Source: UBA1924 sp963976625 (GTDB lineage: Bacteria; Planctomycetota; Phycisphaerae; Phycisphaerales; UBA1924). Taken from it: a DNA stretch of 64,000 bases. Position numbers and translations under genes: made by a program. A model generated the notes under the pieces. That model was not told where the DNA came from. It saw nothing but the letters and a program-made list of their open reading frames with translations, and searched no databases. Shown in pieces: positions 35,455 to 43,742 of the stretch; position 1 is the stretch's first letter, and every line of letters starts with the position of its first letter. The DNA is taken from positions 30,321 through 94,320 of the forward strand of contig CAXBLA010000013.1 of NCBI GenBank assembly GCA_963976625.1. Reading direction: 5' to 3'.

Positions 35455-36948
35455 ATGGCTGCGAAAAAAATCAAACCACCCAAAGGCACCCGCGATCTCT
35501 ACCCCGAGGATCTGCTCCGCCAACGCTACATCACCAACGCCTGGCGAGACGCCTCGATCCGCTGCGGCTTCGAAGAAATCGCAGGCCCAACCTTCGAGAC
35601 CACCGAGCTCTACAGCGTCAAATCCGGCGAAGGCATCCTCTCCGAGCTCTTCCAGGCCTTCTCGGGCAAGGGCGGCTCCGAAGCCCTCAAAGAAATCGCG
35701 GCAAAGGGCAAAGCCAAATACGCCCTCCGCCCCGAGTTCACCCCCACCCTCGCCCGCATGTACGCCGCCCACGCCAAACAGCTCCCCAAGCCCTGCAAAT
35801 GGTTCACCGCCGGCCCCTATTTCCGAGCCGAACGCCCACAACGCGGGCGATTGCGGGAGTTCCTCCAGTGGAATGTGGATGTCATTGGTGACGACGGCTC
35901 TGAGTTTGGATTGATTAATGCAGATATGGAATGCATTGCATGTTCTGCAGCTTTAGTTGAGAGCCTTGGTTTTGAAAGCTCGGACTTCTCAATCAAAATT
36001 GGAGATCGCCAAATCCTAAAAGCTCTGGCAAGCAAAGTTGGTGTACACCCCGACCAACTCGCCGATTTTTACGCGTGGATGGATGGCTTAGACAAGCGTT
36101 CAACTGACAGCAATCTAGACATACTAAAATCCCATGGTCTACCTCTCGATTTAGAAGAGAGCCTTGAAAAACTTACGGCTCTTGGCAAGGCCGCTTTGAA
36201 CTCTAATGAAGACTTAGCCTCTGCTCTTGGAATTGACCAGGCATTGATTGATACTCAAATTCGCCTTTATGAATCTGCTAAATGGCTTGGCATTGATCAA
36301 TGGTGTAGACCTCTTTCGATTGAGATCGTCCGCGGGCTCGCGTACTACACTGGAACAGTTTTTGAGATACTCGCCGACGGCGAACGAGCCGTCGCCGGCG
36401 GCGGGCGCTACGACAACCTCATCGAACTCTTCGGCGGCCCCCCAACACCCGCCTGCGGGTTCGGCATGGGCGATGTCGTGCTCGGCAACCTCCTCGACGA
36501 CAAAGGGCTCATGCCCACCGGCGTCGAACTCATGGAAGCCGTCGCCAAACCCCAAGCCTCGATCCGCCCCGTCGCCTTCGTCGTGCCCAACGGCGACGCC
36601 GACAACGACCCCCTCGTCCACACACTCACCGCCAATCTCAGACGCGGTATCGAATCCGAATCTTGGCTCAGCCGCGAAGGCCGCAAGCCCTGGAACAATG
36701 ATCGCTACGCGATCGAACCCGTGCACACGCGGATCAGCTACAAATCCACCCGCAACCTCGGCAAGCTCCGCGCCGACGCCGAGAAACAGCACGCCCGCTT
36801 CTTCGTCGAAATCCACGCGGACAACAAGGTCGAACTCACCAACATGGACACCCGCGAACCCATTACCTCCAAATCCCACGGCTCATTCAGCGTCGATCCA
36901 GCCGTCGAAAACTATGTCGGCCGCGCGATCGCCCAGCAGATGCAGTAG
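35455..36948 (+). CDS. hisS: Histidyl-tRNA synthetase
   Basis: Charges tRNA-His. 497 residues, class II: IKPPKGTRDLYPEDLL at the N-terminus, motif 1 region FEEIAGPTFETTELY, LRPEFTPTLARMYA, motif 2 FRAERPQRGRLREFLQWNVDVIG near 123, the histidine-binding region LAYYTGTVFEI near 297 and motif 3 ACGFGMGDVVLGNLL near 335, then an HGTP anticodon-binding domain. The block 35880-36355 (residues about 142-300) is strikingly AT-rich against GC-rich flanks while the frame and motifs continue unbroken. The ATG at 35455 matches the usual N-terminus. Confidence 0.95.
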   Translation: MAAKKIKPPKGTRDLYPEDLLRQRYITNAWRDASIRCGFEEIAGPTFETTELYSVKSGEGILSELFQAFSGKGGSEALKEIAAKGKAKYALRPEFTPTLARMYAAHAKQLPKPCKWFTAGPYFRAERPQRGRLREFLQWNVDVIGDDGSEFGLINADMECIACSAALVESLGFESSDFSIKIGDRQILKALASKVGVHPDQLADFYAWMDGLDKRSTDSNLDILKSHGLPLDLEESLEKLTALGKAALNSNEDLASALGIDQALIDTQIRLYESAKWLGIDQWCRPLSIEIVRGLAYYTGTVFEILADGERAVAGGGRYDNLIELFGGPPTPACGFGMGDVVLGNLLDDKGLMPTGVELMEAVAKPQASIRPVAFVVPNGDADNDPLVHTLTANLRRGIESESWLSREGRKPWNNDRYAIEPVHTRISYKSTRNLGKLRADAEKQHARFFVEIHADNKVELTNMDTREPITSKSHGSFSVDPAVENYVGRAIAQQMQ

Positions 36949-36987
36949 CCCCGGATGTTGGTTCGTTCGCCGATGATCTGGTCGCGA

Positions 36988-38691
36988 TTACCAGATCCAG
37001 CGCACGCGCCCGAAGTCCGGCGCGATCTTTCGCCCCTTGCCGATCGGGATGCCGCCGTCGTGCATCGCGGGGAAGTAGACAACGAACGCCTTGCCGACGA
37101 TCAGGTCTTTATCCACCACGCCGACGCGATCGTTGATCTCCTGCTCGACCCAACGATCGATCGAGCCCGGCTCCCACAGGCGCGAGTCGGTCGAGTTAGC
37201 CGAGTTGTCGCCGCACATGAAGTACTCGTCACCGGTGAGTGTGGCGAAGTGTCCAGGATGGCCGCCAAAGGTCACCTTGTTCCGGTTGACCTGGTAGGCG
37301 ATGTCGCGCTCGACCGAAACATGATGCAGCGTAAACGCCCCACCGCCAAAGTCCCAGCGGAAGCTCGGCTTGCGGTAGATCTCGGGCTTGGCGAACACAC
37401 CAACATTCGTCACGCCGTTGCCTGTCGGGTAGAGCTCAAGCTCTTCCCAGCTCATCCCCGTCGCTGCGGCTGCGCGCTGGGCGGGGGTCAGCTCGTACGC
37501 CCCGGTCTCGGGCCCGCCGCAAACCAACTCATCATCAACGAACAACCACAACGCCTGATCCACATGCCAGAACTCGACATGATGGATATCGCCCGGCGTA
37601 AAGCCCGCGAAAGCGGTGCTCTCGAGCGTCGTCCATGCGTTCGCCCCCTCAACCCCGTCGCGCATCTCAACACTGACTTGCTTGCTGGTCGAATCAAGAA
37701 CCGCCCGGAACTCCATCCCGCGCGCTTCGAGCACCGGCGACACCCGCAGGGGCGCGTCTTGGGCTTCGATATTGAGCGCGACCGAGACATCGGACACCGG
37801 GAACGGGTTGAATCCGCGATGATCGGCGCTGCGCGGAGCGTCGGACTCGGTCAGCATCGAGTAGCCGTAGTTGGCCTGCATGCGTGCGTTGTACGAGTTG
37901 GCATCCGTGATCGGGCGCGTGTTGTTCCACGCCAGCGAAGTATCACCGGTTCCAGTGTATTGATAGCTCTGCGAGCTAATCACGCCATCCCAGCCCGGGG
38001 TCGTCCCCGTGAACGGCGAGCGGTACCCCGGATCGATCTCGGCCGGCGCATAGCCCGAATCGAACACCTCCTGGAACATCGCCCGCTGGACGCGCTCGGA
38101 CTTGCGGGCGACCTTCCAGTCCGCGTCCTGCCACGCGTCCCAGCCGTACTCGGGCACGGGGGTCTTCGGGTCTGGGCGTGTGAACACATCGCCATCGACT
38201 ATGACCACCTGCTCGCCGGGGAGCCCGACGAGGCGCTTGATGTAGTTCTCGTACTTGGCGGGGTTCTTGAAGACCACAACATCCCAGCGCTTGGGCGTCT
38301 GGAGCATCGGCAGGTACTTGAGCACAAACACCCGATCGCCCGAGCGCAACGGCCCATCGAGCTGGCTCGCGTTCGTCCCAGCCATCGGGTACTTGGTCAT
38401 GATCCCGTTCTGCGTGCTCAGCGGGATGCCGCCCGAGCTGTAGTTCCAAGGACCCACCGGCCACTCGTACCCGTTGGTCGGATTGATAAGCCGAACATGC
38501 TTGCCCATCAGCGTGGGCGCCATCGATCCCGTTGGGATCACGAAGCCCTCGATCACAAACCCGCGGAACAAGAACGCGAGCATGAACGCGATGATCAGGC
38601 TCGTGATCGTCTCCTTGATCCCCACGGCGTTCTGCGGCCCGCTCTTGGCGGTGCCCGATGTGCCCGGTGTGGTCGCTTGTGCTGCTGACAT
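36988..38691 (-). CDS. lepB: Signal peptidase I, oversized
   Basis: Cleaves Sec and Tat signal peptides outside the membrane. One N-terminal helix (ETITSLIIAFMLAFLFRGFV), catalytic Ser56 in IPTGSMAPTL, general-base Lys152 in ENYIKRLVGLPGE, and box E CGDNSANSTDSR near 492. At 567 residues it is far longer than E. coli LepB (324): about 280 residues separate the lysine region from box E. This insert has beta-rich stretches (ISSQSYQYTGTGDTSLAW, VSVEMRDGVEGANAW, HHVEFWHVDQALWLFVDDE) resembling a concanavalin-like fold. Convergent with hisS (39-bp gap). Confidence 0.92.
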   Translation of the reverse strand: MSAAQATTPGTSGTAKSGPQNAVGIKETITSLIIAFMLAFLFRGFVIEGFVIPTGSMAPTLMGKHVRLINPTNGYEWPVGPWNYSSGGIPLSTQNGIMTKYPMAGTNASQLDGPLRSGDRVFVLKYLPMLQTPKRWDVVVFKNPAKYENYIKRLVGLPGEQVVIVDGDVFTRPDPKTPVPEYGWDAWQDADWKVARKSERVQRAMFQEVFDSGYAPAEIDPGYRSPFTGTTPGWDGVISSQSYQYTGTGDTSLAWNNTRPITDANSYNARMQANYGYSMLTESDAPRSADHRGFNPFPVSDVSVALNIEAQDAPLRVSPVLEARGMEFRAVLDSTSKQVSVEMRDGVEGANAWTTLESTAFAGFTPGDIHHVEFWHVDQALWLFVDDELVCGGPETGAYELTPAQRAAAATGMSWEELELYPTGNGVTNVGVFAKPEIYRKPSFRWDFGGGAFTLHHVSVERDIAYQVNRNKVTFGGHPGHFATLTGDEYFMCGDNSANSTDSRLWEPGSIDRWVEQEINDRVGVVDKDLIVGKAFVVYFPAMHDGGIPIGKGRKIAPDFGRVRWIW

Positions 38692-38756
38692 ATGCTCTGC
38701 TACCTCGCCCCTTAGGGCTGCTTATGCTGGACTCACGAACTCGATCTGGCCCTCAA

Positions 38757-40292
38757 TCAATCGGATCCGCCGCCGGAACCTGAACCATCTCCAGAACCAG
38801 ATCCTGATCCGCCGCCGGAACCTGAACCACCCTCACCCCCGGGTCGCCTTCGGCGTCGCCGCCGCTTCTTCTTTGTCGGCCCAGACGCCCCCTCGCCTGT
38901 GCCCGCGTTGGGAGATTCGCCCCGGTTGTTTGAACCCAACGACTGATCGCTCTTGGGAGCCCCCGAACCAGAATCAGAACCGGCACCCGAACCAGGGCTG
39001 CGCTTTCTGCGACGACGCTTCTTCTTGCCCCCCGGGCTGTCTGTATAGCCGCGATCGCCGGGCTGCGTCGATTCAACCGAGCCATCCGTGGTCTCGACTC
39101 CGTCCTTGATTTGTCCGCCCTGAGCGTTGGACTCCGCGCCGGCCCCCTTCGAGCGTGAACGCCGACGCTTCTTGCCCGAGCCACCCGATGAACGATCCGC
39201 GCTGGCCTCGGACTTTTCGCCGGCTGGTGCACGCCTGCTGCGCGATGCGCGATCTGAACCAGAACCAGAACTAGAGCCAGAACCGCGACCGGAGCTCTTC
39301 GATCCCCCCGATCGTGTGCCCGGCTCGGGCGCAACCTTGAACTCGGGCTCCGTCAGATCCTCGACCGGGATCGCGACATCCGTGTTGTTATCGAGCCGAA
39401 CCATCGCCAGCTGCGTCAGGATCTGCGTGTTGATCACGATCCCGTCGCCCTCGGGCGTGCCCACCCGCGACTTGCGGTGCGGCAGGTTCTTGCGGAGCTG
39501 GTCGTAGGTCTCGTCCTCGTACCGCAGGCAGCACATCAAACGCCCGCAGCGACCCGAGATCTTGAGCGGATCGAGCGTCGCCTTCTGCACCTTGGCGCTC
39601 TTCATCGAGACGGGCTTGAGCACCTTCAAAAAATTCTTGCAGCAGCAGTACTGCCCGCATCGTTCATAATCAGCCGTGATCCGCGCCTCGTCGCGTGCAC
39701 CGATCTGGCGCAGCTCGACCTTGGCCCCCACCTCGCGCGACAGATCCGCCACCAGATCACGGAAATCGATCCGGTCCTCGGCCCCGAAGTAGATCACCAC
39801 CCGCTCGCCGCCGAAGATCGGCTCGGCCTCGATGATCTTCATCTCCAGCCCGTCGCGCTCGACCATCCGCTTGGCGATCATCCGGATCTCGTTTTTGCGT
39901 TGCTCGAGCCGGGTCTGGGTGTTGAGATCATCGACCGTCGCGATCCGCAGCACGCGTCCCTGCTCATAAAACGGGTACTGACGCCCGCCCGAGTTCTCGA
40001 TGTACTCGAGCATTTCCTTGCGCGTCACGCTCTTGGAGCAGCCCGAGTTCTTGCAGGTGCTCGTGAGCATCTCGCCGATCTCGGTGCCCCGGTGGGTCTT
40101 GACGACCAGCTTGGACCCGCACCCGGGCTTGGATTCGCCGGTGTAGGGGAACTCGCCGACCATCTTCAGGTACCCGAAGCGCACCACAATCGTCGAGGGC
40201 GCGTTGAGCTTCTCGTATGCGAGCCGATCTTCCTCCTCCTGGAGGTATTCCTTGAGATCGGCTTCGAACTGGGGGAGCGGATGGATGGGCAA
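38757..40292 (-). CDS. PSP1/RicT-like protein with long basic disordered tail
   Basis: 511 residues. Residues about 80-290 form the PSP1 domain of RicT/YaaT (RKNEIRMIAKRMVERDGLEMKI, DRIDFRDLVADLSREV, CGQYCCCKNFLK, SGRCGRLMCCLRYED), whose cysteines bind Fe-S clusters in the B. subtilis RicAFT complex that assists RNase Y. The N-terminus has additional Cys (CKNSGCSK). From about 310 the protein is low-complexity: Ser/Gly runs, three blocks of KKRRR or KKKRRRRRRR, and a final (GSGSGGG)n repeat. Start is a TTG with modest support; an ATG is not close by. Confidence 0.85.
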   Translation of the reverse strand: MPIHPLPQFEADLKEYLQEEEDRLAYEKLNAPSTIVVRFGYLKMVGEFPYTGESKPGCGSKLVVKTHRGTEIGEMLTSTCKNSGCSKSVTRKEMLEYIENSGGRQYPFYEQGRVLRIATVDDLNTQTRLEQRKNEIRMIAKRMVERDGLEMKIIEAEPIFGGERVVIYFGAEDRIDFRDLVADLSREVGAKVELRQIGARDEARITADYERCGQYCCCKNFLKVLKPVSMKSAKVQKATLDPLKISGRCGRLMCCLRYEDETYDQLRKNLPHRKSRVGTPEGDGIVINTQILTQLAMVRLDNNTDVAIPVEDLTEPEFKVAPEPGTRSGGSKSSGRGSGSSSGSGSDRASRSRRAPAGEKSEASADRSSGGSGKKRRRSRSKGAGAESNAQGGQIKDGVETTDGSVESTQPGDRGYTDSPGGKKKRRRRKRSPGSGAGSDSGSGAPKSDQSLGSNNRGESPNAGTGEGASGPTKKKRRRRRRRPGGEGGSGSGGGSGSGSGDGSGSGGGSD

Positions 40293-40386
40293 GGATCAAC
40301 TGCTTTCACGACCCGCACATCAAAATCGTCGCGCAGGGGTATGCTTGGGGGATGAGCCGAATCACAAATCGGCGTGTACCCAAAGT

Positions 40387-40758
40387 TTAGGGTCGCCCCA
40401 CCGCTCTGGCGCGAGCACGCGAAAACAGACTCGCCAGGTCCTCGCGATCGAGCAGCTTCAAACTCGAGTTATTCATCGTGCGGTACACCAAGAGCGATTC
40501 CTGGCGTGAATCGACCACGACCAAGATCTCGTCGTTGCCCCCGTCGGTGGTCATCATCGAGTACGACGCGTTGGTCGTCGACATCTCCGCGTACGCCTTG
40601 GACTCAAAGAGCCCCGCCCCCTGCACCACGATCAACGCGGCCAGGATCCCGGCGCTCACCCACAACCAGCCCGGCTGGCGGGCATGCTGGGCCTGCTGGA
40701 TGTGCTGGGCTTGCTGGCTCTGGGTAGGAGTGCCTTGAGTTTCATTCTGGGTATTCAT
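40387..40758 (-). CDS. Small single-pass membrane protein, paralogue of next gene
   Basis: 123 residues. Gln-rich N-terminus (TQSQQAQHIQQAQHARQPG), one helix (WLWVSAGILAALIVVQGAGLF) and a C-terminal beta-rich domain: YSMMTTDGGNDEILVVVDSRQESLLVYRTMNNSSLKLLDREDL. The last part resembles the end of the neighbouring protein (VIYVLDSANRELIAIKW ... YRDM). The ATG at 40758 has GGAG 8 nt upstream. Function unknown. Confidence 0.6.
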   Translation of the reverse strand: MNTQNETQGTPTQSQQAQHIQQAQHARQPGWLWVSAGILAALIVVQGAGLFESKAYAEMSTTNASYSMMTTDGGNDEILVVVDSRQESLLVYRTMNNSSLKLLDREDLASLFSRARARAVGRP

Positions 40759-40824
40759 GTGTCTGCTCCGGATATGTTTGTTCTGGGTGTGACGTGCGTC
40801 TCGAATGCATTGAAACATGCCAAA

Positions 40825-41178
40825 TCAACGATCCGGATCGCCCATCGTGTCCACATTCATATCCCGGTACCCGATCCCCTCGAGCGCCTTGGCCCCGTCG
40901 TCCCACTTGATCGCGATCAGCTCGCGGTTGGCCGAGTCGAGCACATAGATCACGCTCGATACCCCGCCGAGGGTCTCGCCGGCGACCACGGCGTACTCGC
41001 CGCGGACGCGATCAGCCGAGCTCGTCGCCCGATCGTTCCCGCTCCGGAACCCCTGCGCCGAAACGCTGGTGGTCAGGCTCACCGCCGCGAGCCCCGCGAG
41101 CAGTGCCAAATTAAGCGCGATCAAGCCGCGCGATGGTCGCCTTGTTGACTTTGGTACTCTCATCTTTGCTGCGTGCAT
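40825..41178 (-). CDS. Small exported protein, paralogue of the 40.4-kb gene
   Basis: 117 residues: basic N-terminus, one hydrophobic segment (LIALNLALLAGLAAVSLTTSVSA) that may be a cleavable signal peptide, then YAVVAGETLGGVSSVIYVLDSANRELIAIKWDDGAKALEGIGYRDM. Shares the VLDSxxxxLxxxxW pattern with its downstream neighbour. The ATG at 41178 is chosen because GGAGG lies six bases before it; two upstream ATGs overlap or precede that site. Cotranscribed with 40758-40387. Confidence 0.6.
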   Translation of the reverse strand: MHAAKMRVPKSTRRPSRGLIALNLALLAGLAAVSLTTSVSAQGFRSGNDRATSSADRVRGEYAVVAGETLGGVSSVIYVLDSANRELIAIKWDDGAKALEGIGYRDMNVDTMGDPDR

Positions 41179-41362
41179 CTTCATCCTCCATAGAGACAAC
41201 CGTCGCCGGATGACCAACTGATCATCTGATCATCGGCCGACGGCTGGTGGTCTATTCGTACATCCCCCGACGGAGTTCCATCGGCCGCATGTGCATGATC
41301 TATTCAATCCTCGATCAGTTAACGCCACACACGCATCGCGGTGTATCCGAGTTGCGCAAGGC

Positions 41363-41671
41363 TTAGTCCTGGTGCGTTCGCTTTGATTTGAGCGTCGCCG
41401 CGAACACGACGCCGGCAACCAACAACAGCCCAACAAAGTAGACCATCACCTTGGGCGCGATCGGATCTTCGCGGGTTGTCGGCGGGCTCAGCGCTTCCTG
41501 AGCCCAGACCGGCGAGGAAGCCGCCGAAACCAGCAGCAGCATCAATACACCCATGACCCAGCTGTGCGCAAGCCGCCCATTGGCCAGCATCCCACGCCCC
41601 AAAGCGTACAGCTTCTGGCTGGTTTTGGACGCGCGGCGAGGCTCTGGATTGGATCGGGTGGTGTCATTCAT
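41363..41671 (-). CDS. Small two-helix hypothetical membrane protein
   Basis: 102 residues with two hydrophobic segments (SWVMGVLMLLLVSAASSPVWA, possibly a signal peptide, and VMVYFVGLLLVAGVVFAATL) and basic ends. Not recognised. Isolated between two small gaps. Confidence 0.45.
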   Translation of the reverse strand: MNDTTRSNPEPRRASKTSQKLYALGRGMLANGRLAHSWVMGVLMLLLVSAASSPVWAQEALSPPTTREDPIAPKVMVYFVGLLLVAGVVFAATLKSKRTHQD

Positions 41672-41787
41672 ACCATTACGCTACACACCCTCGCCCCAAA
41701 AGGTCAAGCGATCCGAGCCCGACGGCGATCGAAACCGTCCGATTCTGCCCCCGAGCCATCCACACACGACCACTGTTCACCGGCTGA

Positions 41788-42447
41788 TCACCCGCTGAAC
41801 ACCTCAAAGACGGGCTCGCGGTCCGAGCCCACATCCCAGGCATGCTCCTGACCCAACTCCAACCCCACCCCTCGCCCTGCCCCAGCGATTGGAGGGGCAC
41901 AGAACGGCGTGCTCAGCGCTTCAAAGTCCGCCGACGACAGGTTCATCGTCCCCCATCGCGGGCTCCGCACCTTCATCGCCCCGACATAATCATCAAGCGT
42001 GATCGCCCGCAGCGTGTACCAACGCTCACAGTGCTCGAAGGTCTCGACGAACAAGCCATCCGGAGGCACATCGCCGCACCAGTACACAAACACAAACACC
42101 GGCTCAAACTCGGGCCCGAACAACGCCCGCCACTTGCTCAGTGCCTTGATGTCCTCCATGGTCACCCACGATTCCATCCGAGGCTTGGCCGGCGTGCCGT
42201 CCTTGAGCCGAATCGCGGGCAAACGACGCCCCTTGATCTCGATGAGCAGGTTCGTCCCCTGCCCGTAGATCACGAAGTCGAAGTTCTTGAGCTTCTCGCT
42301 GGTGCCCGCTTGGTCGCACAGCGCCAGCGTGGCTTTGGGCGGCAGGAGCGATTTCTTCGCCTCATTCACCGAGATGTACGGGATCCGCCCATCACGGAGG
42401 TACCGCTCGAACGCCTGCTCATAATGATGCCGCCGCTGTGCCATCAT
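41788..42447 (-). CDS. PD-(D/E)XK nuclease-like hypothetical protein
   Basis: 219 residues. Begins RRHHYEQAFERYLRDGRIPYISVNEAKKSL, then NFDFVIYGQGTNLLIEIKGRRLP, i.e. an acidic residue followed by ExK after a beta-hairpin, the core of the PD-(D/E)XK nuclease fold, followed by ESWVTMEDIKALSKWRALFG. The HYE...YLR opening is, from memory, shared by hypothetical proteins of other planctomycetes. No helicase or methylase neighbour, so a restriction role is unlikely. The ATG at 42447 follows a GTG at 42462; either may be the start. Confidence 0.5.
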   Translation of the reverse strand: MMAQRRHHYEQAFERYLRDGRIPYISVNEAKKSLLPPKATLALCDQAGTSEKLKNFDFVIYGQGTNLLIEIKGRRLPAIRLKDGTPAKPRMESWVTMEDIKALSKWRALFGPEFEPVFVFVYWCGDVPPDGLFVETFEHCERWYTLRAITLDDYVGAMKVRSPRWGTMNLSSADFEALSTPFCAPPIAGAGRGVGLELGQEHAWDVGSDREPVFEVFSG

Positions 42448-42524
42448 CCGACTATACACCAATCAAACGCGCTTTCGCAAGCGTTTATGCGGACTTTGTC
42501 AGGCCATTGCGGTCTGCAGGCTGG

Positions 42525-43700
42525 CTACTCGGTGTCTCTGTGCAACCGATCGAGCACCACCGCGATCCCCGGGGGCTGTTCCCCGGGCTGCAGGCCGCCG
42601 AGCTCACGCATCGCCTGCCCGAGCTCGACATTCCGGATCAGCCCGCGATGATTGGCCTGCAGGATCACCACATCCTCGACCCCGTCGAGCACGGCCGACG
42701 ACATCGGGACGACCCCGTCGCCCAGCTCGCCCTTGAGTTTCTCGATCTCGTTCTGGATCACGCCCGCGTCCGCCCCCCCGACCAGATCGCTCAGCCAGGT
42801 ATTGGTCAGGATCGAGTCGAGCCCTTCGCCGTTGGCCTTGGTCGCCCGCCCGACGATGCAGGTGCTGACGACACCATCGGGCATGGGTCGGCTGTTGAGC
42901 TCGACAAGAAAATCAGATCCCGGCAGTAGATCGCGACCGGCCTGCCCGGTGCCGTCATTCACAAAGCCCATGAGCCGCTTGGGATCCATATCCTCGGACT
43001 CAACCCACCGCTGCACCTGCTCGCGCATCTCGGACACCGCCTGCATCCGTGCCCAGGGCGAGCCCGCGTGGGGCGTTCCGATCGTCACATACCGCTCAAA
43101 GACGATTCCGTGATCCAAAAAATCACCTCGGGTCATCGCGTCGCGTGAGACCAACCCGCCCATCGAATGGCACACCAGATCCATCCGCGTCACACCCAGG
43201 GCCGACAAATCATCGAGCGAAGCGAGCAGCTCGTCGGCGCTCTTGGCGATCAGCTGATCGTTGGGGTACTCAAACCGGACCACCGTATGCCCGTCATCCA
43301 CCAGCGCCGGGGTCAGCTGATCCCAAATCCCACCGGGCTCGTCGAGCCCGTGCACCAGCATCACCACCCGCCCGTTGGTTTTGTTTGCGATTGGCTCGTC
43401 GAGCCCATCAATCTCGACCCACGCGTTGATCTCCGGGTTGTACACCCGCACCCCGAGCCAGCCCCGCTCGACCGATCCAAAGCCGTCCTCACCAAAAACA
43501 CCCATGAGCGCCTGCGTGAACAGGCCCATCGCCGAGCCCACCCCCTCGGCGTACGCCCGCTCAAGGCGCACTCGATTCGCCCGCGAGTTGCCGATTAAAA
43601 TCGCCCCCAGCCCCACCGCGACAAGCACGACGCTGATCATGAGATTGCGTTTGGGGCTGCTGAGCGCCCGCTCGATGGAACTGATGCATTCTTTCAACAT
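42525..43700 (-). CDS. Membrane-anchored alpha/beta hydrolase, lipase-like
   Basis: 391 residues: N-terminal helix LMISVVLVAVGLGAILIGNS, then an alpha/beta hydrolase core with VVMLVHGLDEPGG (oxyanion region), nucleophile elbow VCHSMGGLVSRDA (Ser near residue 188) and IGTPHAGSPWARM, the pattern of triacylglycerol lipase/PGAP1-like enzymes. His near the end in LQANHRGLIRN. Third gene of a minus-strand set with mlaF and mlaD, so a lipid-related role is inferred. Confidence 0.75.
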   Translation of the reverse strand: MLKECISSIERALSSPKRNLMISVVLVAVGLGAILIGNSRANRVRLERAYAEGVGSAMGLFTQALMGVFGEDGFGSVERGWLGVRVYNPEINAWVEIDGLDEPIANKTNGRVVMLVHGLDEPGGIWDQLTPALVDDGHTVVRFEYPNDQLIAKSADELLASLDDLSALGVTRMDLVCHSMGGLVSRDAMTRGDFLDHGIVFERYVTIGTPHAGSPWARMQAVSEMREQVQRWVESEDMDPKRLMGFVNDGTGQAGRDLLPGSDFLVELNSRPMPDGVVSTCIVGRATKANGEGLDSILTNTWLSDLVGGADAGVIQNEIEKLKGELGDGVVPMSSAVLDGVEDVVILQANHRGLIRNVELGQAMRELGGLQPGEQPPGIAVVLDRLHRDTE

Positions 43701-43742
43701 GGCCAACACCCGCTCTCGTCCAAACCCACTCTTAATGACACT

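Noticed and set aside
38757..38890. GGAACCTGA/CAGATCC repeats as a CRISPR-like array
   Set aside because: Too short and regular; codes for the Ser/Gly tail of the RicT-like protein.
41788..42447. Restriction-modification or defence locus suggested by the PD-(D/E)XK-like protein
   Set aside because: No methylase, helicase or other defence gene nearby; neighbours are ordinary envelope genes.
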